From Halobacillus faecis (lineage in GTDB: Bacteria > Bacillota > Bacilli > Bacillales > Halobacillaceae), in the NCBI RefSeq assembly GCF_007991335.1, contig NZ_BJYD01000026.1, positions 229,102 through 293,101 of the forward strand: DNA of 64,000 nt. The letters run 5' to 3'. Position numbers and translations under genes: made by a program. Within the stretch, counting starts at the first letter, position 1. Each line of letters opens with the position of its first letter. The notes under the pieces are model-generated. The model was given only the letters and a program-made list of their open reading frames with translations, made no database searches and had not been told where the DNA came from. Below, piece after piece: positions 13,282 to 23,616 of this stretch.

Positions 13282-13830
13282 TCATCTATTGTTCGCAGAA
13301 ACTAACTTACGCTCTATGCGGCGAAGTTTTCCACTGACAGAACCATCAAATATGCGATTACCGACTCTCAGGCGAAGGCCGCCAAGGATGGAAGGGTCTA
13401 CGATATTCGTAAGGTTCAAGGATTGTTTACCTACTTTTGGTGCAAATGTTTCTGAAATGCGTTGTTTTTCAGCTTCAGAAAGTTCCCTTACAGAGTAAAC
13501 ATCCGCATCTGCAATGCCTTTGGCATCGTTCATCATTTCGATATAAAATCCGATCATATCAATTATGATATCCTCACGATGCCTTTCCACTAACAGTTTT
13601 AAAGTATTGACGATTTCAGAAGAAAAAGACTGAAACGAATCGCCGACCAACTTTTTCTTCTGTTCCATGGAGAACCGTGGGTGGTTCAGGAATGAGATGA
13701 TTTCCTTGTTGCCGCGAAAAACATCACGTAGAGTTACCAATTCGGATTCAAATTGTTCTAGTTTCGACTTTTCTTTTCCAAGTTGAAAAAGTGCGTCTGC
13801 ATAGCGTTTAGCAATGATAGTTTGACTCAT
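13282..13830 (-). CDS. atpH: ATP synthase F1 delta subunit
   Basis: Peripheral-stalk subunit that ties b to the top of F1, 182 residues and mostly helical. It starts [20 protein letters not shown] and carries the OSCP/delta signature region [20 protein letters not shown] at the C-terminus. The start codon overlaps the atpF stop (ATGA), indicating translational coupling. Confidence 0.95.
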   Translation of the reverse strand: MSQTIIAKRYADALFQLGKEKSKLEQFESELVTLRDVFRGNKEIISFLNHPRFSMEQKKKLVGDSFQSFSSEIVNTLKLLVERHREDIIIDMIGFYIEMMNDAKGIADADVYSVRELSEAEKQRISETFAPKVGKQSLNLTNIVDPSILGGLRLRVGNRIFDGSVSGKLRRIERKLVSANNR

Positions 13831-14348
13831 CGCTCTTCGCCTGCCTCATCGATATATTGGTTGATCAGCGCCTCTTGATCCTTTTGGGAAAGTTCTTTTT
13901 CAATCACTTTCGATGCAATCATGACAGACATAGTTGCCACTTGATCTTTAAGGGCTTGGACAGCTTTTTCTTTCTCCTGCTCGATTTCCTGACGAGCAGA
14001 TTCCTTGATGCGTTCAGCTTCAGCACGTGCTGACTCGAGAATATCTCTTTCTTGCTGGCCTGCTGTTTTACGAGCATCCTCAATGATATTCTGTGCATCC
14101 TGGCGTGTCGCTTTCAACTCTTCAGAAGCTTCACGCTGCATGCGCTGCGCTTCTTCACGACTTTTTTCGGCCGTGTTGATTTCATTTGCTACGTAATCTT
14201 CACGTTCTTTCATCATGTTCATCAATGGTCCCCATGCGAACTTACCTAAAAGAGCAAGTAGACCAAGGAAGAAAACAAGCTGAATGATCATGTCACCTAT
14301 GTTAAGTCCTCCAGCTCCGAGGACCAGACTCTCTGTGAATCCTTGCAC
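13827..14348 (-). CDS. atpF: ATP synthase Fo b subunit
   Basis: Stator b subunit: one N-terminal membrane helix (residues ~18-38, [20 protein letters not shown]) and a long charged coiled coil. I choose the GTG at 14348 (173 residues) because AGAGGAG lies eight bases upstream and the length matches the family; an ATG at 14372 is in frame but lacks a binding site. About 230 bases separate it from atpE, and it overlaps atpH by four bases. Confidence 0.92.
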   Translation of the reverse strand: MQGFTESLVLGAGGLNIGDMIIQLVFFLGLLALLGKFAWGPLMNMMKEREDYVANEINTAEKSREEAQRMQREASEELKATRQDAQNIIEDARKTAGQQERDILESARAEAERIKESARQEIEQEKEKAVQALKDQVATMSVMIASKVIEKELSQKDQEALINQYIDEAGEER

Positions 14349-14372
14349 AGTTTTCACTCCTCTCCACACCAT

Positions 14373-14579
14373 CTCGTAACAGGTTTACACTTCATTAATT
14401 CCGCAGCCCTTCATTGATGCTAGGGCTAGACAAGCGAAAAACCCGGCTTCCGCTGCAAATACAGCTTCCGTCGAAGTTTTCTTACCGTGACTTTCGGGTA
14501 TAAAGTTTTCGTAAGGTATAAAGGAAAGGCGAAGATCGATGGAGTTGAACTTCGCCAAAAGCGTATATGCTCGTCCTAA
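14373..14579. other. Spacer between atpE and atpF
   Basis: About 200 bases within the operon. An inverted repeat GGCGAAG/CTTCGCC (roughly 14528-14557) may form a hairpin 3' of atpE. In other bacteria such structures protect the abundant atpE message; here that role is inference. There is no T-run, so it is not a clear terminator. Confidence 0.4.
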
Positions 14580-14837
<258 letters not shown>

Positions 14838-14842
14838 TTATA

Positions 14843-15574
<732 letters not shown>

Positions 15575-15589
15575 CTACCTTCCATCATG

Positions 15590-15958
15590 CTAAACTGTTG
15601 ATTTATTGAACAGATAATCTATTAAAATGACAATATAGGCTGCCATTAAGCCCAAAACTACTGAAATCAAATGGAAATATTCTTCAAACTGAAGGGCAAT
15701 GACTACGGCTAATGCGCCGGAAGCCAATCGCGTAAACGTACCAATTCCTCTTACGGAGCGGTTATCTGCGGAAGCTTCGCCAAGCTTGCGGATCTTTCTT
15801 TGCATGAGCCAGAGGTTGTAGAAACTCAATGCACTTCCTAACAGAAGTCCGAGGAAAATCGGTTGCCAAGGGGTGATACCCCAACCAAGTACAAATAAAG
15901 CCAGAAGATAGAACATCCATTTTCGCTGACGGGTCATCATCTGTTGATATCCTTGCAT
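15590..15958 (-). CDS. atpI: ATP synthase subunit I
   Basis: A 122-residue membrane protein with about four hydrophobic segments (residues ~13-27, 32-49, 73-88, 96-115). Its place upstream of atpB identifies it as subunit I, which helps c-ring assembly in other species. The ATG follows GGGAGA by eight bases. It starts two bases before the stop region of the preceding atpZ-like gene. Confidence 0.85.
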   Translation of the reverse strand: MQGYQQMMTRQRKWMFYLLALFVLGWGITPWQPIFLGLLLGSALSFYNLWLMQRKIRKLGEASADNRSVRGIGTFTRLASGALAVVIALQFEEYFHLISVVLGLMAAYIVILIDYLFNKSTV

Positions 15959-15959
15959 G

Positions 15960-16178
15960 TCAATCGTCTCCCGTGTACGTTCGTACTAAATGAATGGTCC
16001 CATATGTACCTGCACCTAACCCGAGGAGTAATCCTATGATTAAGAAAATGGGTTCCGTGGAATAGTGACTATCGATCCATTTCCCGAGGTAAACGCCGGC
16101 TAAAGGGCCGCCTGCGAGTTGGGATGTGATCATGCTGGTTAAAGCCATTGCTTTGAAGGGTGGTTCGGTCTGTTTCAT
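15960..16178 (-). CDS. AtpZ/AtpI-family small membrane protein
   Basis: A 72-residue protein with two membrane segments (residues ~10-30 and ~44-63) and the glycine-rich SQLAGGPLAGVYLGKWID motif of the AtpZ/Fo accessory family. The ATG at 16178 has GGAGG eight bases upstream; an in-frame GTG further up has none. It is the first gene of the ATP synthase operon. In other bacteria AtpZ with AtpI has been linked to Mg2+/Ca2+ handling and assembly; that is family knowledge only. Confidence 0.8.
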   Translation of the reverse strand: MKQTEPPFKAMALTSMITSQLAGGPLAGVYLGKWIDSHYSTEPIFLIIGLLLGLGAGTYGTIHLVRTYTGDD

Positions 16179-16257
16179 CCGTTCTTCCTCCACAATTTTC
16201 TAGTGGCTGAAAACCTTGTATGTCACCTATGAAAACCTTATCATTCCACACTATGTA

Positions 16258-16286
16258 AGAATACAATAGGGGTGGTTTGATGTCAA
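16258..16286 (-). promoter_or_regulatory. sigma-A promoter of the atp operon
   Basis: On the minus strand, TTGACA (16281-16286), a 17-base spacer and TATTCT (16258-16263) lie about 80 bases upstream of the first atp gene. The -35 is a perfect match. Confidence 0.85.
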
Positions 16287-16437
16287 TGAGTTTGTGAGTA
16301 AAAGTACAAATGACAGACAAAATTCGATCACATTTTCGTCACATTTACGTCGAATTTACACTACAAACCAATATGTGGGACACAATACAGATATTATCTA
16401 TTTTGATCACCCGTTTTACATAGAATATCTTCGCTCA

Positions 16438-16477
16438 CAAAAAAACGCCGCGCTTCCAGGCACAGCGTTTTTTTACC
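16438..16477 (-). terminator. Intrinsic terminator of the subtilase gene
   Basis: On the minus strand ACGCTGTGC pairs fully (with G-U) with GCGCGGCGT and is followed by seven T. It insulates the protease gene from the atp promoter. Confidence 0.85.
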
Positions 16478-18632
16478 GTCTTCCTTCTATATAAATAGGA
16501 AACGGGTAGATCGATTCTTTTTTATCCGTATCAACAGTGACGATGGCGAGATAACTTCCTTCTAAGTTCAGGTCATCGATATTCACTTCACCTTTAATCA
16601 GACCGGATTGCAAATCCTTTACATCTAATAGAGTACCTGCGGTTAACATCGTACCCGCCCGGTATAAATCGACTCTCAAATGATCCACATCTTCTGCTAA
16701 GTGGAAACGATAAGCAGCCTGCCGATCGTTTTGCCAGGAAGTCTCCAGTTCAAACCCTGAGACAATTTCATAACTTGAAGTTTCTTTCACATACACATAC
16801 GGGACGCTGTACATATTTACTCCCTCTTGAACTTTAAGGAAGCCCTCGTGAACCCCCTCATCTAAAAAAGCAGCAGATACACGGAGTTCCACTGACAGTT
16901 CTTTCGCTTTTCCTGGTTCAATCTTTGCCGACATTGGAACCGTCCAGGAAACTCCACTTTCCATTACCGGCTTTTCAATGGAAATGGTGACAGGTACATC
17001 TTTCAAGTTTCTTAGCGTTAAAGGCAATTGTTTTCTATAAATTCGATCTTCAATTTTCCCAAATGAGAGGGAGCTTTGCTCAATAAGCAATTCCGGCTCC
17101 AGAGCTTCATTAAGGTCTACATAACCAGCCCCTTGCTCTGTGGGTGGAAAAGGTTGTTTATCTGTCCCTATTAAATCCGCTGTACTTGTAAGCGCCTGTT
17201 TGATTTCTGCAGGGGTCCAATTCGGATGAGCCTCTTTTATTAAGGCGGCCATTCCGGCCACATGAGGAGCAGCCATACTTGTGCCTTGTAACGATTGATA
17301 TCCACCTGGAACTGTACTATATATATCAACCCCGGGAGCCAGAATATCCGGTTTGATTTCCCAATTCGTTGTGACTGGCCCTCTCGAACTGAAGGGAGCA
17401 ACCTGATCACCTAAAGAAACATTTATTGTCTCGACCCATTGATTTTGTTGTATGACTTTTTCCTTCAACCAATGTCCTGCTTCATTCGAAAGAGAGGCTA
17501 CAGGGATCGGCAGTTTCACTCCATCTAATCCTCCCTGAAAATTTCCTTTTTCATTATTGAAGATGAGTACAGCAACCGCACCTTTTTGGTAGGCCTTTAA
17601 AGCCTTATGACTGAAAGGGATGCCCCCTCTTTCAAACAAGACGATTTTCCCACGTACATCACCATACTCAGCCTCCCCCGTTCCTGCATAAGTGACGGGA
17701 TATTTTTTGGCTAATTCCCATGGAACAGATCCAGACATTGTTTGAATCAAAACCTTCTCCCTTTCACCTGGTACTTTTAGAACAGGGGCCTTCATAGATA
17801 AAGCTGAAGCCCCTACTGTGATGGCATCCGAAGAAGTAGCTGGTGAGCCAATTGTCCAGCCATTCGGTCCAGAATTGCCCGCCGCTACGACAACGACTGT
17901 CCCTAACTCTACAGCTTTATTGACCGCATGGGTGGTTGGCCAGTCCGGCCCATTGACGTCGTTCCCTAAAGAAAGGTTGATGACATCCATTCCGTCCTTA
18001 ACCGCTTCCTCTATGGCTGCAATCACTTGTACAGATGACCCTACTCCTCCAGGCCCTAAAGCCCGATAGGCATAAAGATCGGCATCTGGTGCTATTCCTT
18101 TCATTTTTCCATCTGCCCCTACAACACCTGCGACATGCGTGCCGTGAATCGTCGCCCCTTCCTCTACGGTTTCCATGGGATCGTCGTCAAAATCAACCGT
18201 GTCATAACCACCCTTGTAATTCTCTTTTAAATCCGGGTGATTGTAGTCAATCCCTGTATCTATAATCCCCACCTTAACGCCTTTGCCTGTTTGTGGATGG
18301 CGCATATGGTTTCTAATGACTTCTGTAGAAAAAAGTGGACCTTTCTCCACTTCTAGCGCTTCATAGGTGTGGACAGGGTGCTGGTTTTTTACAGCTTCCA
18401 TCCTTGCCACTTTTTCCAGTTCTTCTGCCGTCCCTCTAATCGCTACTCCATAAAAAATCGTGTCGTAACTTGTCACCACTTCAAGTCTTGGTAGTCTTCG
18501 CCCTACTTCTTTCAGGAAACGCTCTGGTGATTCGTCCAGTTCGACAATGATGGTAACTTCATCGTTCGGTTCAGGAGCACTGAATCCGGTCAATAAAAAT
18601 AAGCATGTGAAAAAAATAATCCCATATCGCAT
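16473..18632 (-). CDS. Secreted subtilisin-family serine protease (Vpr/minor extracellular type)
   Basis: Extracellular S8 peptidase of 719 residues. A signal peptide (residues 1-19, MRYGIIFFTCLFLLTGFSA) precedes an I9 propeptide (~22-95). The catalytic domain has Asp125 (IIDTGIDYNHPD), His163 (HGTHVAG), oxyanion Asn253 (AAGNSG) and Ser452 (GTSMAAPHVAG). A PA domain is inserted at about 305-405, between Asn and Ser, as in Vpr. A ~190-residue C-terminal beta-rich extension (Fn3-like) follows. AAAGGAG nine bases before the ATG at 18632 sets the start. It has its own terminator and lies between mnaA and the atp operon, where B. subtilis has no protease. Substrate unknown. Confidence 0.9.
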   Translation of the reverse strand: MRYGIIFFTCLFLLTGFSAPEPNDEVTIIVELDESPERFLKEVGRRLPRLEVVTSYDTIFYGVAIRGTAEELEKVARMEAVKNQHPVHTYEALEVEKGPLFSTEVIRNHMRHPQTGKGVKVGIIDTGIDYNHPDLKENYKGGYDTVDFDDDPMETVEEGATIHGTHVAGVVGADGKMKGIAPDADLYAYRALGPGGVGSSVQVIAAIEEAVKDGMDVINLSLGNDVNGPDWPTTHAVNKAVELGTVVVVAAGNSGPNGWTIGSPATSSDAITVGASALSMKAPVLKVPGEREKVLIQTMSGSVPWELAKKYPVTYAGTGEAEYGDVRGKIVLFERGGIPFSHKALKAYQKGAVAVLIFNNEKGNFQGGLDGVKLPIPVASLSNEAGHWLKEKVIQQNQWVETINVSLGDQVAPFSSRGPVTTNWEIKPDILAPGVDIYSTVPGGYQSLQGTSMAAPHVAGMAALIKEAHPNWTPAEIKQALTSTADLIGTDKQPFPPTEQGAGYVDLNEALEPELLIEQSSLSFGKIEDRIYRKQLPLTLRNLKDVPVTISIEKPVMESGVSWTVPMSAKIEPGKAKELSVELRVSAAFLDEGVHEGFLKVQEGVNMYSVPYVYVKETSSYEIVSGFELETSWQNDRQAAYRFHLAEDVDHLRVDLYRAGTMLTAGTLLDVKDLQSGLIKGEVNIDDLNLEGSYLAIVTVDTDKKESIYPFPIYIEGRR

Positions 18633-18692
18633 AAGCTTGTGCTCCTTTTTCCATAGCATTTGTCATAGCTACACGTTTATGCGTGATGAGCG

Positions 18693-18827
18693 TTAGGGTC
18701 GGCTGGCGTTTCCAACTTTATCAGTGGGTTTTAAGCTTTTATCGGCAAGCACCTGGTATGAATCAACGACTTTCGGTTTTTGATTGGTGACTTCAATGTT
18801 TTCATCAGGATCACCTAGAAGACGCAT
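18693..18827 (-). CDS. Possible 44-residue small ORF or gene remnant
   Basis: An open frame from ATG (18827) to TAA (18693) gives a hydrophilic peptide starting MRLLGDPDENIEVTNQKPKV and ending KVGNASRP. Codon use looks protein-like, but no good ribosome binding site precedes the ATG and a stop lies five codons upstream. It lies between the mnaA terminator and the protease gene. It could be a small gene, or the tail of a decayed gene from whatever event placed the protease here. I do not recognise it. Confidence 0.25.
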   Translation of the reverse strand: MRLLGDPDENIEVTNQKPKVVDSYQVLADKSLKPTDKVGNASRP

Positions 18828-18893
18828 AAAGGAAACTGCCTAAATGTCTCGTAACTTAGCCTTCATTATTCACTAGCTATTGCGATATTAAAG

Positions 18894-18931
18894 CAAAAAA
18901 GGACGGGGTCTTGGTGACCTCGTCCTTTAGG
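18894..18931 (-). terminator. Intrinsic terminator of mnaA
   Basis: On the minus strand AAAGGACGAGGTC pairs with GACCCCGTCCTTT (one mismatch) and is followed by a T-run. Confidence 0.85.
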
Positions 18932-18938
18932 GAGATTC

Positions 18939-20087
18939 TTATATAATTTCAAATGGTGCTGGTTTGTCTTCACGATGTTTAAAGAAATATCGAATCGCCT
19001 CTGCAATGCGGGCAGAAGCTTGCCCATCGCCATACGGGTTAGAGGCTTGAGCCATCGCTTCATGTTTTTTGTCATCCGATAACAATTCATGAGCGAGATG
19101 GAAGATATGATCCTCTTCTGTTCCTGCAAGCTTCAATGTACCTGCCTCAATTCCCTCCGGACGTTCTGTCGTGTCACGAAGGACAAGGACAGGGACACCC
19201 AGTGAAGGTGCTTCTTCCTGCACGCCGCCTGAATCAGTCAAAATGAGGTGTGCTCTTGAAGCGAAATTGTGAAAATCGATAACATCAAGCGGTTCGATCA
19301 GCTTGATTCGATCGTCATTCCCTAAGATTTCGTCCGCTGTTTCTTTAACCACCGGATTTAAATGAACCGGGTAGACCACTTGAATGTCATTATGTTCCTG
19401 TACAAGACGCTTGATGGCCCGGAACATCTGCTTCATATTGTTCCCAAGGTTTTCACGACGGTGTGCCGTCATCAGAACAAGGCGTTTATCCCCTACTTCA
19501 TCAAGCACTTCAGACGCATAATCTTCCGCTACCGTGGTCTGTAAAGCATCAATCGCTGTATTCCCGGTAACAAAGATATTGTCTTCCGACTTATTTTCAG
19601 CAAGAAGATTGTCTCTTGATTTATTCGTCGGTGCAAAATGAAGGTCCGCCATAACACCGGTCAATTGGCGATTCATTTCTTCAGGGAACGGTGAGTACTT
19701 ATTCCAAGTACGTAGTCCAGCTTCCACATGCCCGACAGGAATTTGGTTATAGTAAGCAGCCAAGGAAGCGGCAAAGGTTGTTGTTGTATCCCCATGGACA
19801 AGCACAACATCCGGTTTCGTTTCCTTCATCACTTCGTCTAAACCTTCCAAAGCACGTGTCGTCACTTGAGCAAGTGACTGGCGGGCTTTCATAATATCCA
19901 GGTCAAAATCAGGTTCGATATCAAAGATGTTCAACACTTGATCTAACATCTCTCTGTGTTGGGCGGTTACTGCAACGATTGGCTCAAACTGTTCCGTACG
20001 TTTTTTTAATTCAAGGACGAGCGGTGCCATTTTTATAGCTTCCGGTCTTGTCCCAAATATCGTCATTACTTTAATGCGTTCTGTCAT
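18939..20087 (-). CDS. mnaA: UDP-N-acetylglucosamine 2-epimerase
   Basis: Non-hydrolysing epimerase that makes UDP-ManNAc for wall teichoic acid linkage units and other surface glycans. The 382-residue GT-B-like protein shows FGTRPEAIKMAPLV (residues ~10-23), HVEAGLRTWNKYSPFPEE with catalytic acidic residues, TAHRRENLG, and LTDSGGVQEEAPSLG for the nucleotide. The ATG follows AAGGAGG. It lies downstream of upp as in B. subtilis. Confidence 0.94.
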   Translation of the reverse strand: MTERIKVMTIFGTRPEAIKMAPLVLELKKRTEQFEPIVAVTAQHREMLDQVLNIFDIEPDFDLDIMKARQSLAQVTTRALEGLDEVMKETKPDVVLVHGDTTTTFAASLAAYYNQIPVGHVEAGLRTWNKYSPFPEEMNRQLTGVMADLHFAPTNKSRDNLLAENKSEDNIFVTGNTAIDALQTTVAEDYASEVLDEVGDKRLVLMTAHRRENLGNNMKQMFRAIKRLVQEHNDIQVVYPVHLNPVVKETADEILGNDDRIKLIEPLDVIDFHNFASRAHLILTDSGGVQEEAPSLGVPVLVLRDTTERPEGIEAGTLKLAGTEEDHIFHLAHELLSDDKKHEAMAQASNPYGDGQASARIAEAIRYFFKHREDKPAPFEII

Positions 20088-20117
20088 GAGTGCTCCTCCT
20101 TTAATGAGGAAGTGGTT

Positions 20118-20750
20118 TTATTTGGTTCCGTACAAGCGGTCTCCTGCATCTCCTAAACCTGGTACGATATATCCCTTTTCGTTCAATTTCTCATCAAGAG
20201 CGGCAAGATATATGTCCACATCAGGGTGTTCTTTCTGTACAGCTTCTACACCTTCAGGGGCAGCTACTAGACACATTAAACGAATTTGTCGTGCTCCACG
20301 TTTCTTCAAGGAGTGGATTGCTTCATTGGCTGATCCGCCTGTCGCAAGCATCGGATCGATGACAATCAGTTCACGTTCTTCAATATCACTTGGAAGCTTC
20401 ACATAATATTCGACGGGCTGCAATGTTTCTGGATCGCGGTAAAGTCCAACGTGTCCAATTTTAGCAGCTGGAATCAATTGGATAATTCCATCTACCATAC
20501 CAAGCCCGGCTCTTAGAATAGGAACAAGTCCGATCTTTTTACCTGTCAGTACTTTTGCCTTCGCATCCTGTACGACTGGTGTATCGATAGACACTTCTTC
20601 CAATGGAAGATCTCGGGTGATCTCAAAGGCCATAAGTGCTGCTACTTCATCTACTAATTCACGGAAGTCTTTCGTCCCTGTCTCTTTTTTACGTATGTAC
20701 GTCAACTTATGTTGAATCAATGGGTGATCCAGTACATAAACGTTTGCCAT
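20118..20750 (-). CDS. upp: Uracil phosphoribosyltransferase
   Basis: Salvage enzyme converting uracil and PRPP to UMP, 210 residues. The PRPP loop [17 protein letters not shown] (near residues 126-142) and the uracil-binding [17 protein letters not shown] at the C-terminus are intact. The ATG at 20750 has AAGGAG nine bases upstream; the ATG two codons earlier is too close to the site. A sigma-A-like promoter is visible just upstream. Confidence 0.96.
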   Translation of the reverse strand: MANVYVLDHPLIQHKLTYIRKKETGTKDFRELVDEVAALMAFEITRDLPLEEVSIDTPVVQDAKAKVLTGKKIGLVPILRAGLGMVDGIIQLIPAAKIGHVGLYRDPETLQPVEYYVKLPSDIEERELIVIDPMLATGGSANEAIHSLKKRGARQIRLMCLVAAPEGVEAVQKEHPDVDIYLAALDEKLNEKGYIVPGLGDAGDRLYGTK

Positions 20751-20786
20751 TGCCATTCACTCCTTCTGAAAATTTACATCCTTTAA

Positions 20787-20815
20787 ATTGTACAGAAAAA
20801 GAAACCTCTCCGCAA
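20787..20815 (-). promoter_or_regulatory. Probable sigma-A promoter of upp
   Basis: On the minus strand TTGCGG (20810-20815), a 17-base spacer and TACAAT (20787-20792) lie about 35 bases upstream of the upp start codon. Confidence 0.65.
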
Positions 20816-20860
20816 CCTTTGACCGTATTACGAATTATTACAGAATTGCTCCCTTTTCTT

Positions 20861-21120
20861 GAAGACTCAGTTTCGAGATGTTTGTGCGGTAGTTTGGGGC
20901 TGCGGGGGATGACTCGCTTTCCGCGGAATCGCCCTGGTAGACACGACTGGCATAAGCAGAATAGCAATGGAATAAAAAGCACATTCCGTTGCTATTCTGC
21001 TTATGACGCGAGTGTCTGGGCGATGGAGCTGGACGAGTAGCTTCCCAGCCACCCCTGACGCTAATCCCAAGCAACGAACCCCGAAACATCTCTAAATCAA
21101 GCCTTACACAACCCTGCCAG
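20861..21120. repeat. Intergenic inverted-repeat element, copy 3
   Basis: The left end GAAGACTCAGTTTCGAGATG and the right end CATCTCTAAATCAAGCC (inverted) form terminal inverted repeats, followed inward by GGGGCTGCGGGGGATGACTC and, at the other side, CTTCCCAGCCACCCCTGA. The centre is a long hairpin: arms of 23 bases at 20951-20973 and 20983-21005 with one mismatch and a nine-base loop. It fills the gap between glyA and upp. Confidence 0.8.
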
Positions 21121-21128
21121 ATCCTTTA

Positions 21129-21162
21129 ATAAGAGCCACTAGATTGATCTAGTGGCTCTTGG
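21129..21162 (-). terminator. Probable terminator of glyA
   Basis: Perfect 13-base arms AAGAGCCACTAGA (21131-21143) and TCTAGTGGCTCTT (21148-21160) lie just after glyA. The following T content is modest. Confidence 0.7.
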
Positions 21163-21174
21163 TAGTTCCATTTA

Positions 21175-22431
21175 TTAAATGGAAGAGAAGTTGAGTGTCT
21201 GATATAGAGGGAAGCGGGACGTTAATTCGCGTACACGTTTTTCCGCTTCTTTCATTTTCGCTTCATCTTCATGATGATCTAGAGTGAAGGCGATCAGATC
21301 TGCAATTTCCTCCATTTCCGCTTCCTTGAAGCCACGGCTCGTAACAGCCGCTGTACCGATACGGATTCCGCTTGTGACAAACGGGCTTTCAGGGTCGAAC
21401 GGGATGGCGTTTTTATTTGTCGTAATACCGATATCGTCTAAAGCTTTTTCTACTACTTTGCCGGTCAAGCCTTTGCTGCGTAAGTCAAGTAAGAGTAAGT
21501 GGTTGTCTGTGCCACCAGAAACAAGATCGACCCCTTTTTCAACAAGGGATTCGCCCAATTGCTTCGCATTGGCGATGATTTGTCGGGAATATGTCTTGAA
21601 TTCTGGTTGCAAGGCTTCCTTAAAGGAAACGGCTTTAGCTGCAATGATGTGCATTAAAGGACCACCTTGCATTCCTGGGAACACCGTCTTGTCGATCTTC
21701 TTAGCGAAAGATTCTTCACAAAGAATCATTCCACCACGAGGACCACGCAATGTTTTATGGGTCGTTGTCGTGACAAAATGAGCGTGAGGTACAGGATTCG
21801 GGTGTAGCCCTGTAGCCACCAGCCCTGCGATATGTGCCATGTCGACCATAAGATAAGCTCCGACCTCATCAGCGACTTCACGGAATCTAGCAAAATCAAT
21901 TTCTCTCGGGTAAGCGCTGGCCCCTGCAACGATTAATTTAGGTTGCACTTCTTTGGCTTTTTGAAGCACAGCATCATAATCAATCGTTTCATCTTTCTCG
22001 TCCACACCGTACTCTTCAAAATTGTACAACTTACCACTGAAGTTAACGGGGCTACCATGGGTCAAGTGACCGCCGTGATTCAAATTCATACCGAGCACCG
22101 TATCACCATGTTCAAGCACGGTGAAATAAACAGCCATATTCGCTTGTGCACCAGAGTGCGGCTGAACGTTTGCATGATCGGCACCAAACAGTTCTTTCGC
22201 GCGGTCACGGGCTAAGTTTTCAACAACGTCTACGTGTTCACAACCCCCGTAGTAACGACGGCCCGGATAGCCTTCCGCATATTTATTCGTAAGCACAGAA
22301 CCCATCGTTTCCATCACTGCTTCTGAAACGAAGTTTTCTGAAGCAATCAATTCAATATTATCCTGTTGGCGTTGTCTTTCATCTTGAACGGCTGCAAAAA
22401 TTTCTGCATCTGCTGATTTTACATGATTCAT
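21175..22431 (-). CDS. glyA: Serine hydroxymethyltransferase
   Basis: PLP enzyme interconverting serine and glycine and charging tetrahydrofolate with one carbon. The 418-residue protein carries the PLP lysine Lys226 in [29 protein letters not shown] for substrate binding and [14 protein letters not shown] with the PLP Asp/His. It follows ywlG by 23 bases, so the two probably share a transcript. Length and motifs are normal. Confidence 0.96.
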   Translation of the reverse strand: MNHVKSADAEIFAAVQDERQRQQDNIELIASENFVSEAVMETMGSVLTNKYAEGYPGRRYYGGCEHVDVVENLARDRAKELFGADHANVQPHSGAQANMAVYFTVLEHGDTVLGMNLNHGGHLTHGSPVNFSGKLYNFEEYGVDEKDETIDYDAVLQKAKEVQPKLIVAGASAYPREIDFARFREVADEVGAYLMVDMAHIAGLVATGLHPNPVPHAHFVTTTTHKTLRGPRGGMILCEESFAKKIDKTVFPGMQGGPLMHIIAAKAVSFKEALQPEFKTYSRQIIANAKQLGESLVEKGVDLVSGGTDNHLLLLDLRSKGLTGKVVEKALDDIGITTNKNAIPFDPESPFVTSGIRIGTAAVTSRGFKEAEMEEIADLIAFTLDHHEDEAKMKEAEKRVRELTSRFPLYQTLNFSSI

Positions 22432-22454
22432 GGTCTAGCTTCCCCTTTCCATTC

Positions 22455-23030
22455 CTAATGATCACAAGAACCTGCTTCTTCTTGACTTACATAAACCGCA
22501 CGTGCCCCACCAATGAGAGGAGGTCGGGTTTTCGCTGCCGTAATATGGGCGTGGCCGATATTTTTTTGAGACATTCGAAGCGGAACAGCTACACGCTTTA
22601 AATGCATACCGATGAGTGTGTCACCGATATCCAGTCCACCTTTGGCTTCGATCCTCTCCACAAGCACTGGATCTTTCATATGCTTATAAGCGAAGGAGGC
22701 CATCGATCCACCCGCGGTCGGAACAGGAATAGCAGAGACTTCTGTCAAACCTTGTTCTTCCATCACGGACCGATCGACAACTAATGAACGATTCAAATGT
22801 TCACAGCATTGGAATGCGAGATGAACGCCGGAGCGCTCCGAAAGATTTTGCAGTTCACTATAAACCACTTCAGCAATGGCTTCACTTCCTGAAGTACCAA
22901 TTCTTTCCCCTGCAATTTCACTTGTGGAACAACCAATGACAAAAACACCCGATTGAAGGCTGCCTGTATCCATAAGTTGATCAACCACAGACCGGACATC
23001 CGTTTGAATCTTCTCCATATCCATCACCAT
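22455..23030 (-). CDS. ywlG: YwlG/TIGR01440 family protein (DUF436)
   Basis: Conserved protein of unknown function found beside glyA and rpiB in Bacillaceae. It carries VIGCSTSEIAGERIGTSGS, FQCCEHLNRSLVVDR and MHLKRVAVPLRMS, the family hallmarks. The ATG at 23030 lies four bases after AGGAGG and the ATG at 23024 ten bases after it; either may be used (191 or 189 residues). The upstream ATG at 23054 lacks a site. The conserved Cys-Cys-His pattern suggests a metal or catalytic site, but this is not established. Confidence 0.85.
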   Translation of the reverse strand: MVMDMEKIQTDVRSVVDQLMDTGSLQSGVFVIGCSTSEIAGERIGTSGSEAIAEVVYSELQNLSERSGVHLAFQCCEHLNRSLVVDRSVMEEQGLTEVSAIPVPTAGGSMASFAYKHMKDPVLVERIEAKGGLDIGDTLIGMHLKRVAVPLRMSQKNIGHAHITAAKTRPPLIGGARAVYVSQEEAGSCDH

Positions 23031-23093
23031 CCTACCTCCTCTATATGTCAGCACAAATAGGGGAATACACCCTATACGCGGCTTGTTTTTACA

Positions 23094-23125
23094 AAAAAAG
23101 GAGAAGCATCAGGCTCCTCCTTCAA
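23094..23125 (-). terminator. Intrinsic terminator of rpiB
   Basis: On the minus strand AAGGAG-AGC pairs with GCT-CTCCTT around a small loop, with one mismatch and a T-run of seven. Confidence 0.8.
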
Positions 23126-23175
23126 TTGTCAGCATCAGCTATTAAAAAACTTCAGCTTTTCTATATCCCATTGTA

Positions 23176-23616
23176 TTACTTATTTTCATATTCGGCAATC
23201 TTACTTACACGTCTTTCGTGGCGACCTGCTTCAAAATCTGTAGAGACCCATGTTCTCGCGATTTCTCGTGCTAAACCTGGTCCAATGACACGTTCGCCCA
23301 TACATAGAATGTTCGAGTCGTTATGTTCACGGGTGACTTTAGCAGTGAAGAGGTCATGCACCAATGCAGCACGAATTCCTTTCACTTTATTAGCCGAGAT
23401 CGACATCCCAATTCCAGTTCCACAGATGAGGATCGCTTTATCAAATTCTCCGTTTGCTACACGTTCTGCTGCTGGGATTGCGTAGTCTGGATAATCGACG
23501 GAATCTTCACAATCACACCCGATGTCTTCGAATTCTACTTCAAGTTCATTTAAAACGTCTGCTACTTCTCTCCGTAAGTTCACTCCGCCATGGTCGGAGG
23601 CAAGGATCACTTTCAT
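23176..23616 (-). CDS. rpiB: Ribose-5-phosphate isomerase B
   Basis: RpiB/LacAB-family sugar-phosphate isomerase, 146 residues, interconverting ribose-5-phosphate and ribulose-5-phosphate. It shows ILASDHGGVNLR at the N-terminus, the CGTGIGMSISANK loop with the catalytic Cys, HNDSNILCMGER and the C-terminal GRHERRVSKI. It corresponds to B. subtilis ywlF at the same position. An ATG follows a GGGAGTG site by seven bases. Confidence 0.94.
   Translation of the reverse strand: MKVILASDHGGVNLRREVADVLNELEVEFEDIGCDCEDSVDYPDYAIPAAERVANGEFDKAILICGTGIGMSISANKVKGIRAALVHDLFTAKVTREHNDSNILCMGERVIGPGLAREIARTWVSTDFEAGRHERRVSKIAEYENK

Noticed and set aside
20838..21089. Open frames inside repeat copy 3 on both strands
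   Set aside because: They are produced by the GC-rich inverted repeat, lack ribosome binding sites and are not protein-like.
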